Source of the DNA: Pseudomonadota bacterium
Lineage (GTDB): Bacteria; Myxococcota_A; Polyangia; Polyangiales; Polyangiaceae
NCBI GenBank assembly: GCA_023432025.1
Contig: JAEYVE010000296.1
Location: 1 to 64,000 of the forward strand
Direction of reading: 5' to 3'
DNA: 64,000 bases
Shown: positions 47,571 to 56,393 of the stretch, one piece after another
How positions within the stretch are numbered: the stretch's first letter is position 1
Layout: every line of letters begins with the position of its first letter
Translations under genes and position numbers: made by a program
The notes under the pieces: model-generated
The model's database searches: none
What the model was told of the DNA's origin: nothing
What the model saw: only the letters and a program-made list of their open reading frames with translations

Positions 47571-48293
47571 TCAGTCTCGTGACCAGTCGAAGACCACCCT
47601 TCGTCGAGCCGTCATCGATATCACGATTGCATCATAGGAGGGCGAGCCAGACGCGAGCTCCACCGGCTCGTCCGGGGTCTCCGCGGCGAGGTTCGCCAAC
47701 CTCTCGAAGTCGACGTCCTCGAGCCAGCCGCGGGGATCGAACTGCACGGTGAGGTGACTCCGATCGCCCATCAGCGCGTGCGTGGTCGCGACGCCCGTGG
47801 TGAGGCGGCCAGGAGCCTTCACGGTGACGTCCACGTTGGCGAAGAACTCGAACGTGTCGTCGCCGCGCGCTGCGGTGCCGCGCAGCTTCATGGAGTGGCC
47901 GCCGGGAGCGCCGGGGCCAGGCGTCGGAAAATCACTGGTGAGCGCCCAGCCGATGCCGTAGTCGAATACGGCCGAGCGCACCTCTCCCGTGGTGCCCTCG
48001 AGCTCCGGGAGCGGCTGTGCGTCTGGATCGAGCGCGTCCACCGTGACGCTCGTCGTGAGCTCAGCGAGGGCCGTCCCACATAGCTCGTCCGAGGGCACGT
48101 TGCTCGCGCACAAGTACAGAGGGCCAAAGCCCACTTGGACTTCGTCCAAAGTGACGTGGAAGTCGCCGACGTCGAAGGCGCGCGTTTCAGCGCCACGCGC
48201 CGAAACGCGCGCGGTAACGCGCTCTCCGACGGTGTCTCCGCAACCCCACGCCAAGAGGACGAGAAACGATGCCGCGGCACAGCGAGCCTTCAC
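47571..48293 (-). CDS. lipoprotein partner of the TonB-dependent receptor
   Basis: 240 aa from a GTG that overlaps the receptor stop (GTGA). The signal peptide ends LLAWGCGDT. The mature protein is beta-rich (DVGDFHVTLDEVQVGFGPLY, ATTHALMGDRSHLTVQFDPR) with a Cys pair near residues 62-72. Tight coupling indicates that it works with the receptor at the outer membrane, perhaps holding the ligand. I do not recognise the family. It ends the operon. Confidence 0.75.
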   Translation of the reverse strand: MKARCAAASFLVLLAWGCGDTVGERVTARVSARGAETRAFDVGDFHVTLDEVQVGFGPLYLCASNVPSDELCGTALAELTTSVTVDALDPDAQPLPELEGTTGEVRSAVFDYGIGWALTSDFPTPGPGAPGGHSMKLRGTAARGDDTFEFFANVDVTVKAPGRLTTGVATTHALMGDRSHLTVQFDPRGWLEDVDFERLANLAAETPDEPVELASGSPSYDAIVISMTARRRVVFDWSRD

Positions 48294-50875
48294 AGGTGCA
48301 CCCCCAACGTCGCGAGCAGCGTACGGGGGCTACCCGCAGAGAAGTGCCGCTCCGGCAGGCGAGACGCAGGGCCGCTCGCATCCCAGGAGGAAACGAAGTT
48401 CAGCTCCTCGGCCGCGTACTGTGAGTCCAGCACGTTTTGACACTCCAGCGTGAGCTCGAGCGCGCGGTAGCGCGCGCCCACGAGCGCGTCCAAGAGGCTC
48501 ACGGGCTGGGCGCGGTCGCCGAACGGAAGGGGGCGCGGCGAAAGGTAGGAGTACCCGAGCCCGGCACGGCCTCGAAGCGGCGCGTTCGCAAACCGCGTGA
48601 GCTCGGGGGTGACCGACGCGTCCACGCGGAGCGTCACGGGCGCCACGTACGGCAGGGCGGAGCCGTGCGCGAACGCGGGAGAAGGGTTCTCCGCCGTGGC
48701 GGGCGGCGGCTCGTCGAGCGTGGCGCGGACGACCGTGAGCGATGCGTTCAGGAGTGACCACGGCGTGGGGCGTGCCTTGGCGTTCGCGACGACGCCCATG
48801 CGTGTGGTCGGCCCGATGGGCTCGAGGCGCCCTTCGGCAGCGTCGAAGGCCACGTCGTCGCCCAAGCGCGTCCAGAAACCCGACGCCATGAGCTCCAGGG
48901 CCTCGCGCGGCAGGAGGCGCGCGCGCGCGCCGACGTCCGCGCTCTTCACCCGCGCGAACGGTGCGTCTTCACCGTCGCTCAAGGTGCGTGCTTGCGGAGA
49001 ACGGTAGCCCTCGCCGTAAGCGGCGAGGGCGGTAAGCCAAGGCAAGACGTGTACCTCCGTGCTCACGCGTGGTCCCACGACGATGCCGAACGCCGAGCGA
49101 CGAAAACCAGGCACGTGCTCTTCCGAACGAAACGCGGGAGTGACGTTTCCGAGGCGATCGTTCACGTCGTAGAAGAGGGCGTCGGCGCGGAAGCCTCCGC
49201 GCACTTGGACGAAGCGCGAAAACTGCCAGTCGAGGTCGAGCCAAGCGCCGAGATCTGCTCCCGTGATCGAGGCGTCCACGCGCCGGTCCCAGACTTCGTT
49301 CTGTGGCGCGCCCAAGAGGTTCTGCGTTTGGTCCACGAGATCGAGACGTGTGGCAGTGCCCACCTCGACGGTGCCGAAGATGCTTTCGTGGGGGCGGTAC
49401 GGCGCCGTGCGGTGCCGAGCGCGCGCGCCGAACGAGAGCTGCTGGTTCGTCTGTTCGATCAAATCACCGCGGCCCACCCACTCCGGGTTGGTCCGCGAGC
49501 GCCCCAAAAAGCCCGTGTAGTTCTCTTGGAGGCGAAACTCGTTGTACGTGCTCCACAGCAAGAAATCGGTGTTTTCACCCTCCGAGCCGCGGTGTTCGGC
49601 GCCGAAGCTGAGCTGACTGCGGGCCGAGAGCGCGTTCTGGGCTTCCGCCGTGGCGAGCGGGTACACGCCGTAAAAGCCGACCCTGCCCTCGTCGACGTCG
49701 TCGCGGCGCAGCACGCCTGCCTGCGCGTAGCGCGCGCCGCTGAGCATGGCCGTGGCGCGATAGCGCGTCGCGCCCTCGCCGAAGCCGTGTTGAGCAATCA
49801 TTTGCGCGTCCGCGCCGCCGCGGTTTTCTCCGAACCCCGAGCTCTTTCGGAAGGCCACGGCGCCGAACGTGTCCGGGCGCTCTCCGCGCGGCGCGTACAG
49901 GAGCGCTTGGCGCACGGTGTCGTACGAGCCGTAGGTGGTGAGCGAGTGAGTTCCGCGATCGGTCACTCCGAGCGTGAAATCGATGGTGCCCGCGGTCGCA
50001 AAATCTCCCTGCCGCGGATCGTACACGCCCTCGGTGACGCGAATTTCACGCACCACCTCCGGCAGTAAGAACCCCAGGTCGGCGTAGCCTTGCCCGTGCA
50101 GGTGAGACGGCTGATTGATGGGGACGCCGTCCACCAGCATCTCGATGTCTTGGCCGTGCTCGGCGTCGAAGCCGCGCAGCAGGATGCTCTGCGCTGCGGC
50201 GTTGCCTTCGCTCCGGGCGACGTACACGCCGGGCACTGTGCGCAGAAGATCCCCGGCGTCGCGGTGGGGCGCGGCGGTGAGTACGTCGCGCTGCACGGTG
50301 ACGTCCGCCGCGCCGCGCTCTCGGGACCGGAGCGGTGTCGCCGAGGCTTCCCCACGCGCGCTGTACTCTTCGCCTTCCTTGGGTTCGAGCGGCGGGGCAG
50401 GGCGCGGAGCAGCCGCCGCTGCGGTTTGGTTCGGCGCCGCGGCGAGGGCCGGAGCCTCCGTCGGGAGTGCGTCGGACGGCGGCTCTGCGGACGGCGCGGG
50501 AGGCGCGAGGAAGGGCACGTCCACCGGCACCGTCGCGGCGATGGGTTCTCCGTCTCGCGTGGCGGGCGCGAACTTCCACGTTCGAACGGCGGCGATTGCG
50601 GCTTCGTCGAGGTGCGCGCCAGCGGACTCCACCACCGCCACTTCCGTGACGAGCCCAGCGTCATCGAGCGTGACCTGGAGCCGCACCCGAGGGTCGGTGG
50701 GGGCCGCGCCGTCCGTCGCTGCGTCGGGGAGGGGCGGCAGCGGCGCTTCCAAGACCCGAGGCGGTTCGAGATGGGGCCCTGCGTTTGCGGGCTCCTGCGC
50801 GTGACTGGCCCAGGCCGACAAGCACAAGGACAGCAGGAGGCGGCCACCCAATCGATTCTTCGGGGCTCGAAGCAC
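48290..50875 (-). CDS. TonB-dependent receptor with N-terminal TonB-C-like domain
   Basis: 861 aa from a GTG at 50875. A signal peptide (LLLSLCLSAWASHAQ) is followed at about residues 45-120 by a TonB C-terminal-like domain (VRLQVTLDDAGLVTEVAVVE ... AAIAAVRTWKFAPATRDG). A Pro/Ala-rich linker follows, then a plug from about 185 (DVTVQRDVLTAAPHRDAGDL, VPGVYVARSEGNAAAQSILL, GVPINQPSHLHGQGYADLGF). The 22-strand barrel runs to the C-terminus, which ends LLATLGVHL. The plug has several His in the ligand-facing part. It imports an unknown ligand, plausibly metal-related. A palindrome lies 29 bases upstream of the start. Confidence 0.88.
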   Translation of the reverse strand: MLRAPKNRLGGRLLLSLCLSAWASHAQEPANAGPHLEPPRVLEAPLPPLPDAATDGAAPTDPRVRLQVTLDDAGLVTEVAVVESAGAHLDEAAIAAVRTWKFAPATRDGEPIAATVPVDVPFLAPPAPSAEPPSDALPTEAPALAAAPNQTAAAAAPRPAPPLEPKEGEEYSARGEASATPLRSRERGAADVTVQRDVLTAAPHRDAGDLLRTVPGVYVARSEGNAAAQSILLRGFDAEHGQDIEMLVDGVPINQPSHLHGQGYADLGFLLPEVVREIRVTEGVYDPRQGDFATAGTIDFTLGVTDRGTHSLTTYGSYDTVRQALLYAPRGERPDTFGAVAFRKSSGFGENRGGADAQMIAQHGFGEGATRYRATAMLSGARYAQAGVLRRDDVDEGRVGFYGVYPLATAEAQNALSARSQLSFGAEHRGSEGENTDFLLWSTYNEFRLQENYTGFLGRSRTNPEWVGRGDLIEQTNQQLSFGARARHRTAPYRPHESIFGTVEVGTATRLDLVDQTQNLLGAPQNEVWDRRVDASITGADLGAWLDLDWQFSRFVQVRGGFRADALFYDVNDRLGNVTPAFRSEEHVPGFRRSAFGIVVGPRVSTEVHVLPWLTALAAYGEGYRSPQARTLSDGEDAPFARVKSADVGARARLLPREALELMASGFWTRLGDDVAFDAAEGRLEPIGPTTRMGVVANAKARPTPWSLLNASLTVVRATLDEPPPATAENPSPAFAHGSALPYVAPVTLRVDASVTPELTRFANAPLRGRAGLGYSYLSPRPLPFGDRAQPVSLLDALVGARYRALELTLECQNVLDSQYAAEELNFVSSWDASGPASRLPERHFSAGSPRTLLATLGVHL

Positions 50876-50904
50876 GCGCGGAAGCTACCCAGCTGGTCGG
50901 CGAT

Positions 50905-50921
50905 ATGCAACGCGATTGCAT
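50905..50921. promoter_or_regulatory. Fur-family-like palindrome upstream of the receptor operon
   Basis: ATGCAA-CGCGA-TTGCAT is a perfect dyad with 6-bp arms and a 5-base spacer, 29-46 bases upstream of the receptor start codon. The TGCAA-N5-TTGCA form is the one reported for the nickel-responsive Fur homologue Nur in Streptomyces. Other Fur-family members use different spacings. The position suits a repressor. Confidence 0.45.
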
Positions 50922-51107
50922 CTGCAGCCGAGTTGCGGGGAAAGAAGCGCGTTCTTCGGCGTTTTTGGGGGTCGGAGACTCGTTCAGGGCACAAGCTTTT
51001 GAACTTGGCGGCGTGGTCAACGTGCGCGAGAAACCACGGGAAGCTCGAGTCCGTAGTCAGTTCTACGGCGTAGGGACGCCCCCAAGAACGCAAAAAAAGC
51101 CCCCGCA

Positions 51108-52043
51108 ATGAGTCGATCGTACGAGGACGGAAAGAGCGGCGCGGGCGCGCTCGTGTGCGGGCGTCGCCAAGTCGTCGGCTTGCTGACGCTCGGGCCGCTG
51201 GCGTTGGGCCCCCTCACTTCAGCGTGTCGCAGCCAGGAGGAACGCGTGACGGAACCCAGTGCGCTCAGCGCGAACAGAATGCCGGTCATCTTCATCGCGC
51301 ATGGCGCGCCGATGGTCTTGGACGACCCGACTTGGGTGACCGACTGGGCCACGTGGGCACGCCGCCTGCCGCGTCCGCGCGCCATTCTCATGATTTCGGC
51401 GCACTGGGAGGCCCGGCCGGCGACCTTGGGTGCGACGCGGACCGTGCCGCTCGTTTACGACTTCTACGGCTTTCCAGATCGCTACTACCAGCAAACCTAC
51501 CCGGCTCCCGGCGCACCCGAGCTCGCGGGGCGCGTGAAGGGGCTCCTTCAATCGAGTGGGCAAGACAGCACGGACGCCCCGGAGCGGGGCCTGGACCACG
51601 GCGCCTACGTGCCGCTCGTCGCCATGTATCCGGAGGCGAACGTTCCCGTGCTCCAACTTTCGCTGCCGTCCCTGCGCGCGTCGGAGCTGTTCGCGCTCGG
51701 GCGTGCGCTCGCGCCGTTGCGGGACGAAGGGGTCCTCATCGCCGGCAGCGGGTTCATCACGCACAACATGCGCACGGCGTTCCACAAGGGTACGCCCGCC
51801 TGGGCATCGGAGTTCGATCAGTGGACGGCCGAGGCGCTCGTCAAAAACGACGTGGACGGCCTCGTGGACTTCGAGCGACGCGCCCCCGCAGCGCGCACCG
51901 CGCTGCCCACCACGGAACACTACGTGCCGCTCGTGGTCGCCGCGGGCGCGGCGCAAGGCGCCGCTGCGCCTCCCAGCTTCCCCATCGAGGGCTTCTGGGA
52001 CGCTTCGGGCTCGTTCACGCGTCGCTCCGTGCAGTGGGGCTGA
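51108..52043 (+). CDS. DODA-type extradiol dioxygenase with export signal
   Basis: 311 aa. The first ~40 residues form a twin-arginine-like signal (GRRQVVGLLTLGPL) ending at a possible lipobox (LTSAC). The rest is the LigB/DODA fold: VIFIAHGAPM, ILMISAHWEA with conserved His, LDHGAYVPLVAMYPEANVPV and SGFITHNM, giving the usual metal-binding His set. Members open aromatic rings such as DOPA and act in the cytoplasm; an exported form is uncommon. An in-frame ATG at the start of the conserved domain (MPVIFIAHG) would give a cytoplasmic enzyme of normal family length. Confidence 0.82.
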   Translation: MSRSYEDGKSGAGALVCGRRQVVGLLTLGPLALGPLTSACRSQEERVTEPSALSANRMPVIFIAHGAPMVLDDPTWVTDWATWARRLPRPRAILMISAHWEARPATLGATRTVPLVYDFYGFPDRYYQQTYPAPGAPELAGRVKGLLQSSGQDSTDAPERGLDHGAYVPLVAMYPEANVPVLQLSLPSLRASELFALGRALAPLRDEGVLIAGSGFITHNMRTAFHKGTPAWASEFDQWTAEALVKNDVDGLVDFERRAPAARTALPTTEHYVPLVVAAGAAQGAAAPPSFPIEGFWDASGSFTRRSVQWG

Positions 52044-52136
52044 GTCCGAGCGCATTTTCCTCTCGCTTCCGTCTCGGGTAGTGGTCAAAGGGAGTCTCCG
52101 CGCGGAAACACCGCGGAGCAAAGGAGCTGCTCGATC

Positions 52137-53528
52137 ATGGCCACGCGCACCGAAACCGACAGCTTGGGTCCCGTGGAAGTCCCGGCGGATCGCTACTGGG
52201 GGGCGCAGACCCAGCGCTCGCTGCTGCACTTCGAGATCGGACGCTACCGCTTTACCCCGCCCGTCATTCGAGCGTTCGGCGTCGTCAAGAAGGCGGCGGC
52301 CCTCACCAACCACGCGTTGGGCAAGCTCGAGCGAGAAAAATGCGAGCTCATCGTGCGCGCTTCGGACGAGGTCATCGCGGGCAAGCTCGACGAGCACTTT
52401 CCGCTCGTCGTGTTTCAGACCGGCAGCGGCACGCAGAGCAACATGAACGCCAACGAGGTGATCGCCAACCGCGCCATCGAGCTCGCCGGCGGGGTCTTGG
52501 GTTCGAAAAAGCCGATTCATCCGAACGACGACGTCAATCGCTCGCAGTCGTCGAACGACGTGTTTCCCACCGTGATGCACGTCGCGGCGGTGGATGCTTT
52601 GGAGGAGCAGCTCTTGCCGGTGCTCCGGGCGCTCCGGGCGAGCTTGGAAACCAAAGCGCACGAGTGGCGTGACATCGTCAAGTTGGGCCGTACGCACTTG
52701 ATGGACGCGACGCCGCTCACGTTGGGGCAAGAGTTCTCCGGCTATGCGGCGCAGTTGCTCTTTGCCGAACGGGCCCTCGAGAAGGCCAGAGACGAGCTCT
52801 ACGCGCTCGCGCTCGGGGGCACGGCCGTTGGGACGGGGTTGAACACGCCCCCGGGCTGGGACACGCAGGTGGCGGCCACCATCGCGGAGCTCACGGGGCG
52901 TCCTTTCCTGAGCGCGCCCAACAAGTTCGCCGCGCTCGCTGCGCACGAGGCCATCGTGCAGGCGAGCGGGGCCACGCGGCTCCTCGCGACGAGCGCCATG
53001 AAGATTGCCAACGACGTTCGCTGGCTGGCGAGCGGGCCGCGCGCGGGACTCGGGGAGCTTCAGTTGCCGGCGAACGAGCCGGGAAGCTCCATCATGCCCG
53101 GCAAAGTCAACCCCACGCAGTGCGAGGCGCTCACCATGGTGGCCGCGCGGGTGATCGGCAACGACGTGACGATCGCCGTGGCCGGCAGCGGCGGCGCGTT
53201 CGAGCTGAACGTGTTCAAGCCCGTCATGATTCACTCGCTCCTCGAGTCCATCGAGTTGCTTGCGGGAGCGCTGCACGGCTTCGACGTGTACTGCGTGCGA
53301 GGCATCGAGCCCGACCGCGCAGCCATCGCCACGCACGTCGAACGCTCGCTCATGTTGGTCACGGCGCTCTCCGAAATCATTGGCTACGACGAGGCGGCTC
53401 GGGTCGCCAAGACGGCGCAGAGCCAAGGGACCACGCTTCGGGAGGCAGCGCTCGGTCTCGGCGTGGTGACCGCCGCGGAGTTCGACGAGCGCGTGCGCCC
53501 CGAAAAGATGCTCGGCCCAAAAAAGTGA
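52137..53528 (+). CDS. fumC: class II fumarate hydratase
   Basis: 463 aa, the normal FumC length. It opens [20 protein letters not shown] with TQRSL, has [38 protein letters not shown], and the signature [16 protein letters not shown] with the catalytic Ser loop. It interconverts fumarate and malate in the citric acid cycle in the cytoplasm. A good ribosome binding site (AAAGGAG) precedes the ATG. It follows the dioxygenase gene by about 90 bases on the same strand. Confidence 0.96.
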   Translation: MATRTETDSLGPVEVPADRYWGAQTQRSLLHFEIGRYRFTPPVIRAFGVVKKAAALTNHALGKLEREKCELIVRASDEVIAGKLDEHFPLVVFQTGSGTQSNMNANEVIANRAIELAGGVLGSKKPIHPNDDVNRSQSSNDVFPTVMHVAAVDALEEQLLPVLRALRASLETKAHEWRDIVKLGRTHLMDATPLTLGQEFSGYAAQLLFAERALEKARDELYALALGGTAVGTGLNTPPGWDTQVAATIAELTGRPFLSAPNKFAALAAHEAIVQASGATRLLATSAMKIANDVRWLASGPRAGLGELQLPANEPGSSIMPGKVNPTQCEALTMVAARVIGNDVTIAVAGSGGAFELNVFKPVMIHSLLESIELLAGALHGFDVYCVRGIEPDRAAIATHVERSLMLVTALSEIIGYDEAARVAKTAQSQGTTLREAALGLGVVTAAEFDERVRPEKMLGPKK

Positions 53529-53624
53529 TGGAAAGCTGAGTGTATCCAAGGTCACCGGGGCTGTCGGCTCCGCGGACCAAGGCCGCCGGCTTGCGTTGCC
53601 GGGCCGGAGCGGCACTCTTGGCGG

Positions 53625-53975
53625 ATGGGGCTCATCATTTCGTGGATCGCGGTTGCCTTCGGCTTGTGGCTTGCGACGAAGCTCATTCCCGACTTCGAGG
53701 TGGCGGGTGATTGGAAGAGCTACGCGGTCGTCGCCGCGGTCTTCGGCGTTTTGAACTTCTTCCTCGGCTGGTTGCTCTTCGTCATCCTCGGCGTGGCGTC
53801 GCTGGGGCTCGGCTTTCTCTTCGGGTTCGTGACCCGGCTCGTGGTTTCGGCCATCGTGTTGAAGATCGCGGACTCAGTCAGCTCGCGGTTGACCATTCGT
53901 GGCTTCGTTCCGGCGCTGCTCGGCGCGCTCGTGCTGGCCCTCGCGGGCAGCTTGGCGGATTTCGCGCTGCGCTGA
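53625..53975 (+). CDS. phage-holin-4-like small membrane protein
   Basis: 116 aa with four membrane segments (IISWIAVAFGLWLATKLIPD, VAAVFGVLNFFLGWLLFVIL, LGFLFGFVTRLVVSAIVLK, FVPALLGALVLALAGSLADF). The opening and the I-P-x-F-x-V element fit the family once named phage holin 4 superfamily II. These genes are common on bacterial chromosomes with no phage nearby; no lytic role should be inferred. Confidence 0.82.
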   Translation: MGLIISWIAVAFGLWLATKLIPDFEVAGDWKSYAVVAAVFGVLNFFLGWLLFVILGVASLGLGFLFGFVTRLVVSAIVLKIADSVSSRLTIRGFVPALLGALVLALAGSLADFALR

Positions 53976-54259
53976 GGCCTTGCTCCCGTCAGCGAGCCAC
54001 GCTGCTGGCCAAAACGTGCTGGCGTCACGCGCTCGGGCCCGCCGGAGGACGAAGAAAGCGCCCTGCCGCGCGGCGAGAAGCGAGATGTCGGCTCAAGCTC
54101 GGCGCTTCCACGCCGTACCCCGCCAGCGAAGGCTTCCAAATCTAGCGATATTCGCTTGCGAGGATGACCGGACGACGAGCGCGGGGAGCGCAGGGCGGCG
54201 TTAGCCCGGAGAAGGAGCGCCGTGAGCCAGCGCGCCGCCGCGTCCAGCAGGGAGAGAAC

Positions 54260-54700
54260 ATGCCGACTCGCACGGGCTCATACGGCCGAAACAACAAGCG
54301 GAGTGCGTCCAACAAGGTGAAGCGGGCGCCCGCGCGGAAGGAAAGCGCAGGGCCCTCCGGTCTCCGCGCCAAGAAGTCGACCAGGAAGAAGCGCAGCGCC
54401 ATCGGGCTCGCGTCGTCGCGTGCGGCGAGCGGGAGCGCGCAGAAGCGTTCACCAGCGAAAAAGAGCCGCAAGAAGGTCGCGCGCAAGGCGCAGGTGACCT
54501 CGCGATCGGTGAGCGCGAGCCGCGCGTCCAGCGTGAGCCGTCGGTCGTCCAGCGTGAGCCGTCGGTCGTCCAGCGCGAGCTCCAGCGCGGGCAGCCGCCG
54601 GGCTTCGAGCTCGAAGCCTCGTTCCGCCCGCAAGACGAGCGTCGGACGCGCGAAGTCTGCGGCGCGGCCGCGTGCGCGTGCGCGTATCGCGCGGCGCTAG
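54260..54700 (+). CDS. Lys/Arg/Ser-rich histone-H1-like protein
   Basis: 146 aa from the ATG at 54260, with GGAGAG at ideal spacing; the longer frame upstream lacks this. The composition is dominated by Lys, Arg, Ser and Ala with almost no acidic residues, and there are repeats (VSRRSSS twice, encoded by a 21-bp direct repeat at 54530-54571). Such tails resemble bacterial H1-like nucleoid proteins. DNA binding is inferred from charge alone. A 15-bp-arm inverted repeat follows at 54714-54748. Confidence 0.7.
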   Translation: MPTRTGSYGRNNKRSASNKVKRAPARKESAGPSGLRAKKSTRKKRSAIGLASSRAASGSAQKRSPAKKSRKKVARKAQVTSRSVSASRASSVSRRSSSVSRRSSSASSSAGSRRASSSKPRSARKTSVGRAKSAARPRARARIARR

Positions 54701-54713
54701 GACGGTGGAGTCA

Positions 54714-54748
54714 GCGACAAACGGTTTGCCTCCCAAACCGTTTGTCGC
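54714..54748. promoter_or_regulatory. 15-bp-arm perfect inverted repeat
   Basis: GCGACAAACGGTTTG-CCTCC-CAAACCGTTTGTCGC is a perfect dyad with a 5-base loop, 14 bases after the stop of the basic protein and about 130 bases before the helicase start. No T-run follows. It may be a factor-assisted terminator, an RNA processing stem or a protein-binding site. Confidence 0.5.
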
Positions 54749-54831
54749 GAAAAGCAGCACTTTCGGGAGAGCTCCACGCCGACGTATCGCGCGGCGGTTC
54801 GACGAGCTACCTCGAGGAAGGGAGCGAATCG

Positions 54832-54864
54832 ATGTGCGCTGTGCTAAGTGCGCGCACACCTTGA
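54832..54864 (+). other. possible 10-codon leader peptide upstream of the helicase gene
   Basis: GGAAGGGAG lies eight bases before an ATG that opens a ten-codon frame (MCAVLSARTP, then TGA). The stop is 15 bases before the helicase ATG, which itself has no clear ribosome binding site. The helicase may therefore be translated by re-initiation after this small frame. Confidence 0.35.
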
Positions 54865-54878
54865 GCCCGAATACCCCC

Positions 54879-56390
54879 ATGTCCGTCTCCGTTCCTTCCG
54901 TTTCTGTCGCGCGTTCCGACGCCGCCAAGCTGCCGTCCGTGCCGCACGGCTCCGAAACCGCGCCCTCCGCATCCGCGTCGACCCCCAGCACGTTTGCGCT
55001 GTTGGGGCTTCACGAGCGCCTTTTGCAAGCGGTTCGCGAGGAGGGGTACGAAGCGCCGACTCCCATCCAAGCGCAGGCCATTCCGCGCGCTCTGGAGGGG
55101 CGAGATCTCTTCGGTGCCGCGCAGACCGGAACGGGCAAGACGGCGGCGTTCGTGCTGCCGACCTTGCAGCGGCTCATGCTGACTCCGCCTGCTGTCTCCG
55201 CGAAGCGCAAGGTTCGCGCGCTGGTTCTCTCGCCGACGCGTGAGCTCGCGAGTCAGATTGGTGAGGACTTTGCCGCGCTGGGTCGTCATACCGGCCTCAC
55301 CCACGGCGTGATTTTCGGTGGCGTCGGTCAAACCCCGCAGGTGCAGGCTTTGCGCCGCGGGCTGGACGTGCTCGTCGCGGCCCCTGGACGGCTCTGCGAT
55401 TTGATGGACCAAGGCCTGGTGGATTTGTCCGGCGTCGAGGTGCTCGTGCTCGACGAGGCCGACCGAATGCTGGATCAAGGGTTTTTGCCCGCGGTGCGCC
55501 GGATCCTCGGCAAGCTCCCGAGCAAGCGCCAAACCTTGTTCTTTTCGGCGACCATGCCGCGCGAGCTCGAGCCGCTGGCCTCGCAGATTTTGCGGGATCC
55601 CGTGCGCGTCGAAGTGGCGCGTGTCGCGACGACCGCCGACCGCGTCGTCGAGGAGCTGTATCACGTGAGCCAGGCGGACAAGCGAAGTCTGCTCGAGCAC
55701 CTGCTGAAGGATCCGTCGATCACCCGCGCGGTGGTTTTCACGCGCACCAAACACGGCGCCGATCGCGTTGCTCGTCACCTCGAGCGCGCAGGCGTGCGTG
55801 GTGGCGCCATTCACGGCAACAAGTCGCAAGGCGCGCGTGAGCGCGCCCTCGGCGGCTTCAAGGAAGGCGCGCTGCGGGTGCTCGTCGCGACGGACGTTGC
55901 GGCTCGCGGCATCGATATCGACGGCGTGTCGCACGTCATCAACTACGATCTTCCGACGGACGCAGAAGCCTACGTGCACCGCATCGGCCGCACGGCGCGC
56001 GCCGGCGCGGCGGGCAAGGCAATGTCGTTCTGCTGTGAGGAGGAGGGGCCCAAGCTCCAACGCATCGAGCGCTTGATCCGCCGCCGTGTGCCCGTGATCC
56101 ACACGCCGGCGCTTCCGCCCTCTCCGCAGGGCAACGGCGCCGAGCGGGGCACGAGCTTCGGCGGTCGCTCGGAGCAGCGCACCGGACAAGGCGGTCGCCC
56201 GTCGCACGACGGTCGGGGCCGCTCGGAGAATGGACGCGGCGCGAGCGGACCTATGCGCGCCGAGCAACGTCCTGGACAGGGCGGGCGGGCCGAACAAGCA
56301 GCGCGCTCCATGCACGCGCCACGACCCATGAACGCGCCGGGGGCCCGGCGTTCGGATCGAAACGGCGGCGGGCGCTCCCGCAGTCACTGA
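54879..56390 (+). CDS. DEAD-box RNA helicase, RhlE-like
   Basis: 503 aa from the ATG at 54879; the frame is open upstream but overlaps an inverted repeat and looks non-coding. Helicase motifs are in order: Q-motif region YEAPTPIQAQAIP, AQTGTGKT, SPTRELASQ, APGRL, DEAD, FFSAT, VVFTRTKHGA, ATDVAARGIDID and YVHRIGRTARAG. The C-terminal ~95 residues are Gly/Arg/Gln-rich, suited to RNA contact. These helicases remodel RNA in ribosome assembly and decay, often at low temperature. The start is uncertain because no ribosome binding site is evident. Confidence 0.93.
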   Translation: MSVSVPSVSVARSDAAKLPSVPHGSETAPSASASTPSTFALLGLHERLLQAVREEGYEAPTPIQAQAIPRALEGRDLFGAAQTGTGKTAAFVLPTLQRLMLTPPAVSAKRKVRALVLSPTRELASQIGEDFAALGRHTGLTHGVIFGGVGQTPQVQALRRGLDVLVAAPGRLCDLMDQGLVDLSGVEVLVLDEADRMLDQGFLPAVRRILGKLPSKRQTLFFSATMPRELEPLASQILRDPVRVEVARVATTADRVVEELYHVSQADKRSLLEHLLKDPSITRAVVFTRTKHGADRVARHLERAGVRGGAIHGNKSQGARERALGGFKEGALRVLVATDVAARGIDIDGVSHVINYDLPTDAEAYVHRIGRTARAGAAGKAMSFCCEEEGPKLQRIERLIRRRVPVIHTPALPPSPQGNGAERGTSFGGRSEQRTGQGGRPSHDGRGRSENGRGASGPMRAEQRPGQGGRAEQAARSMHAPRPMNAPGARRSDRNGGGRSRSH

Positions 56391-56393
56391 CGC

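Noticed and set aside
53625..53975. phage holin as a sign of a prophage
   Set aside because: The family is common on chromosomes and no other phage gene is near.
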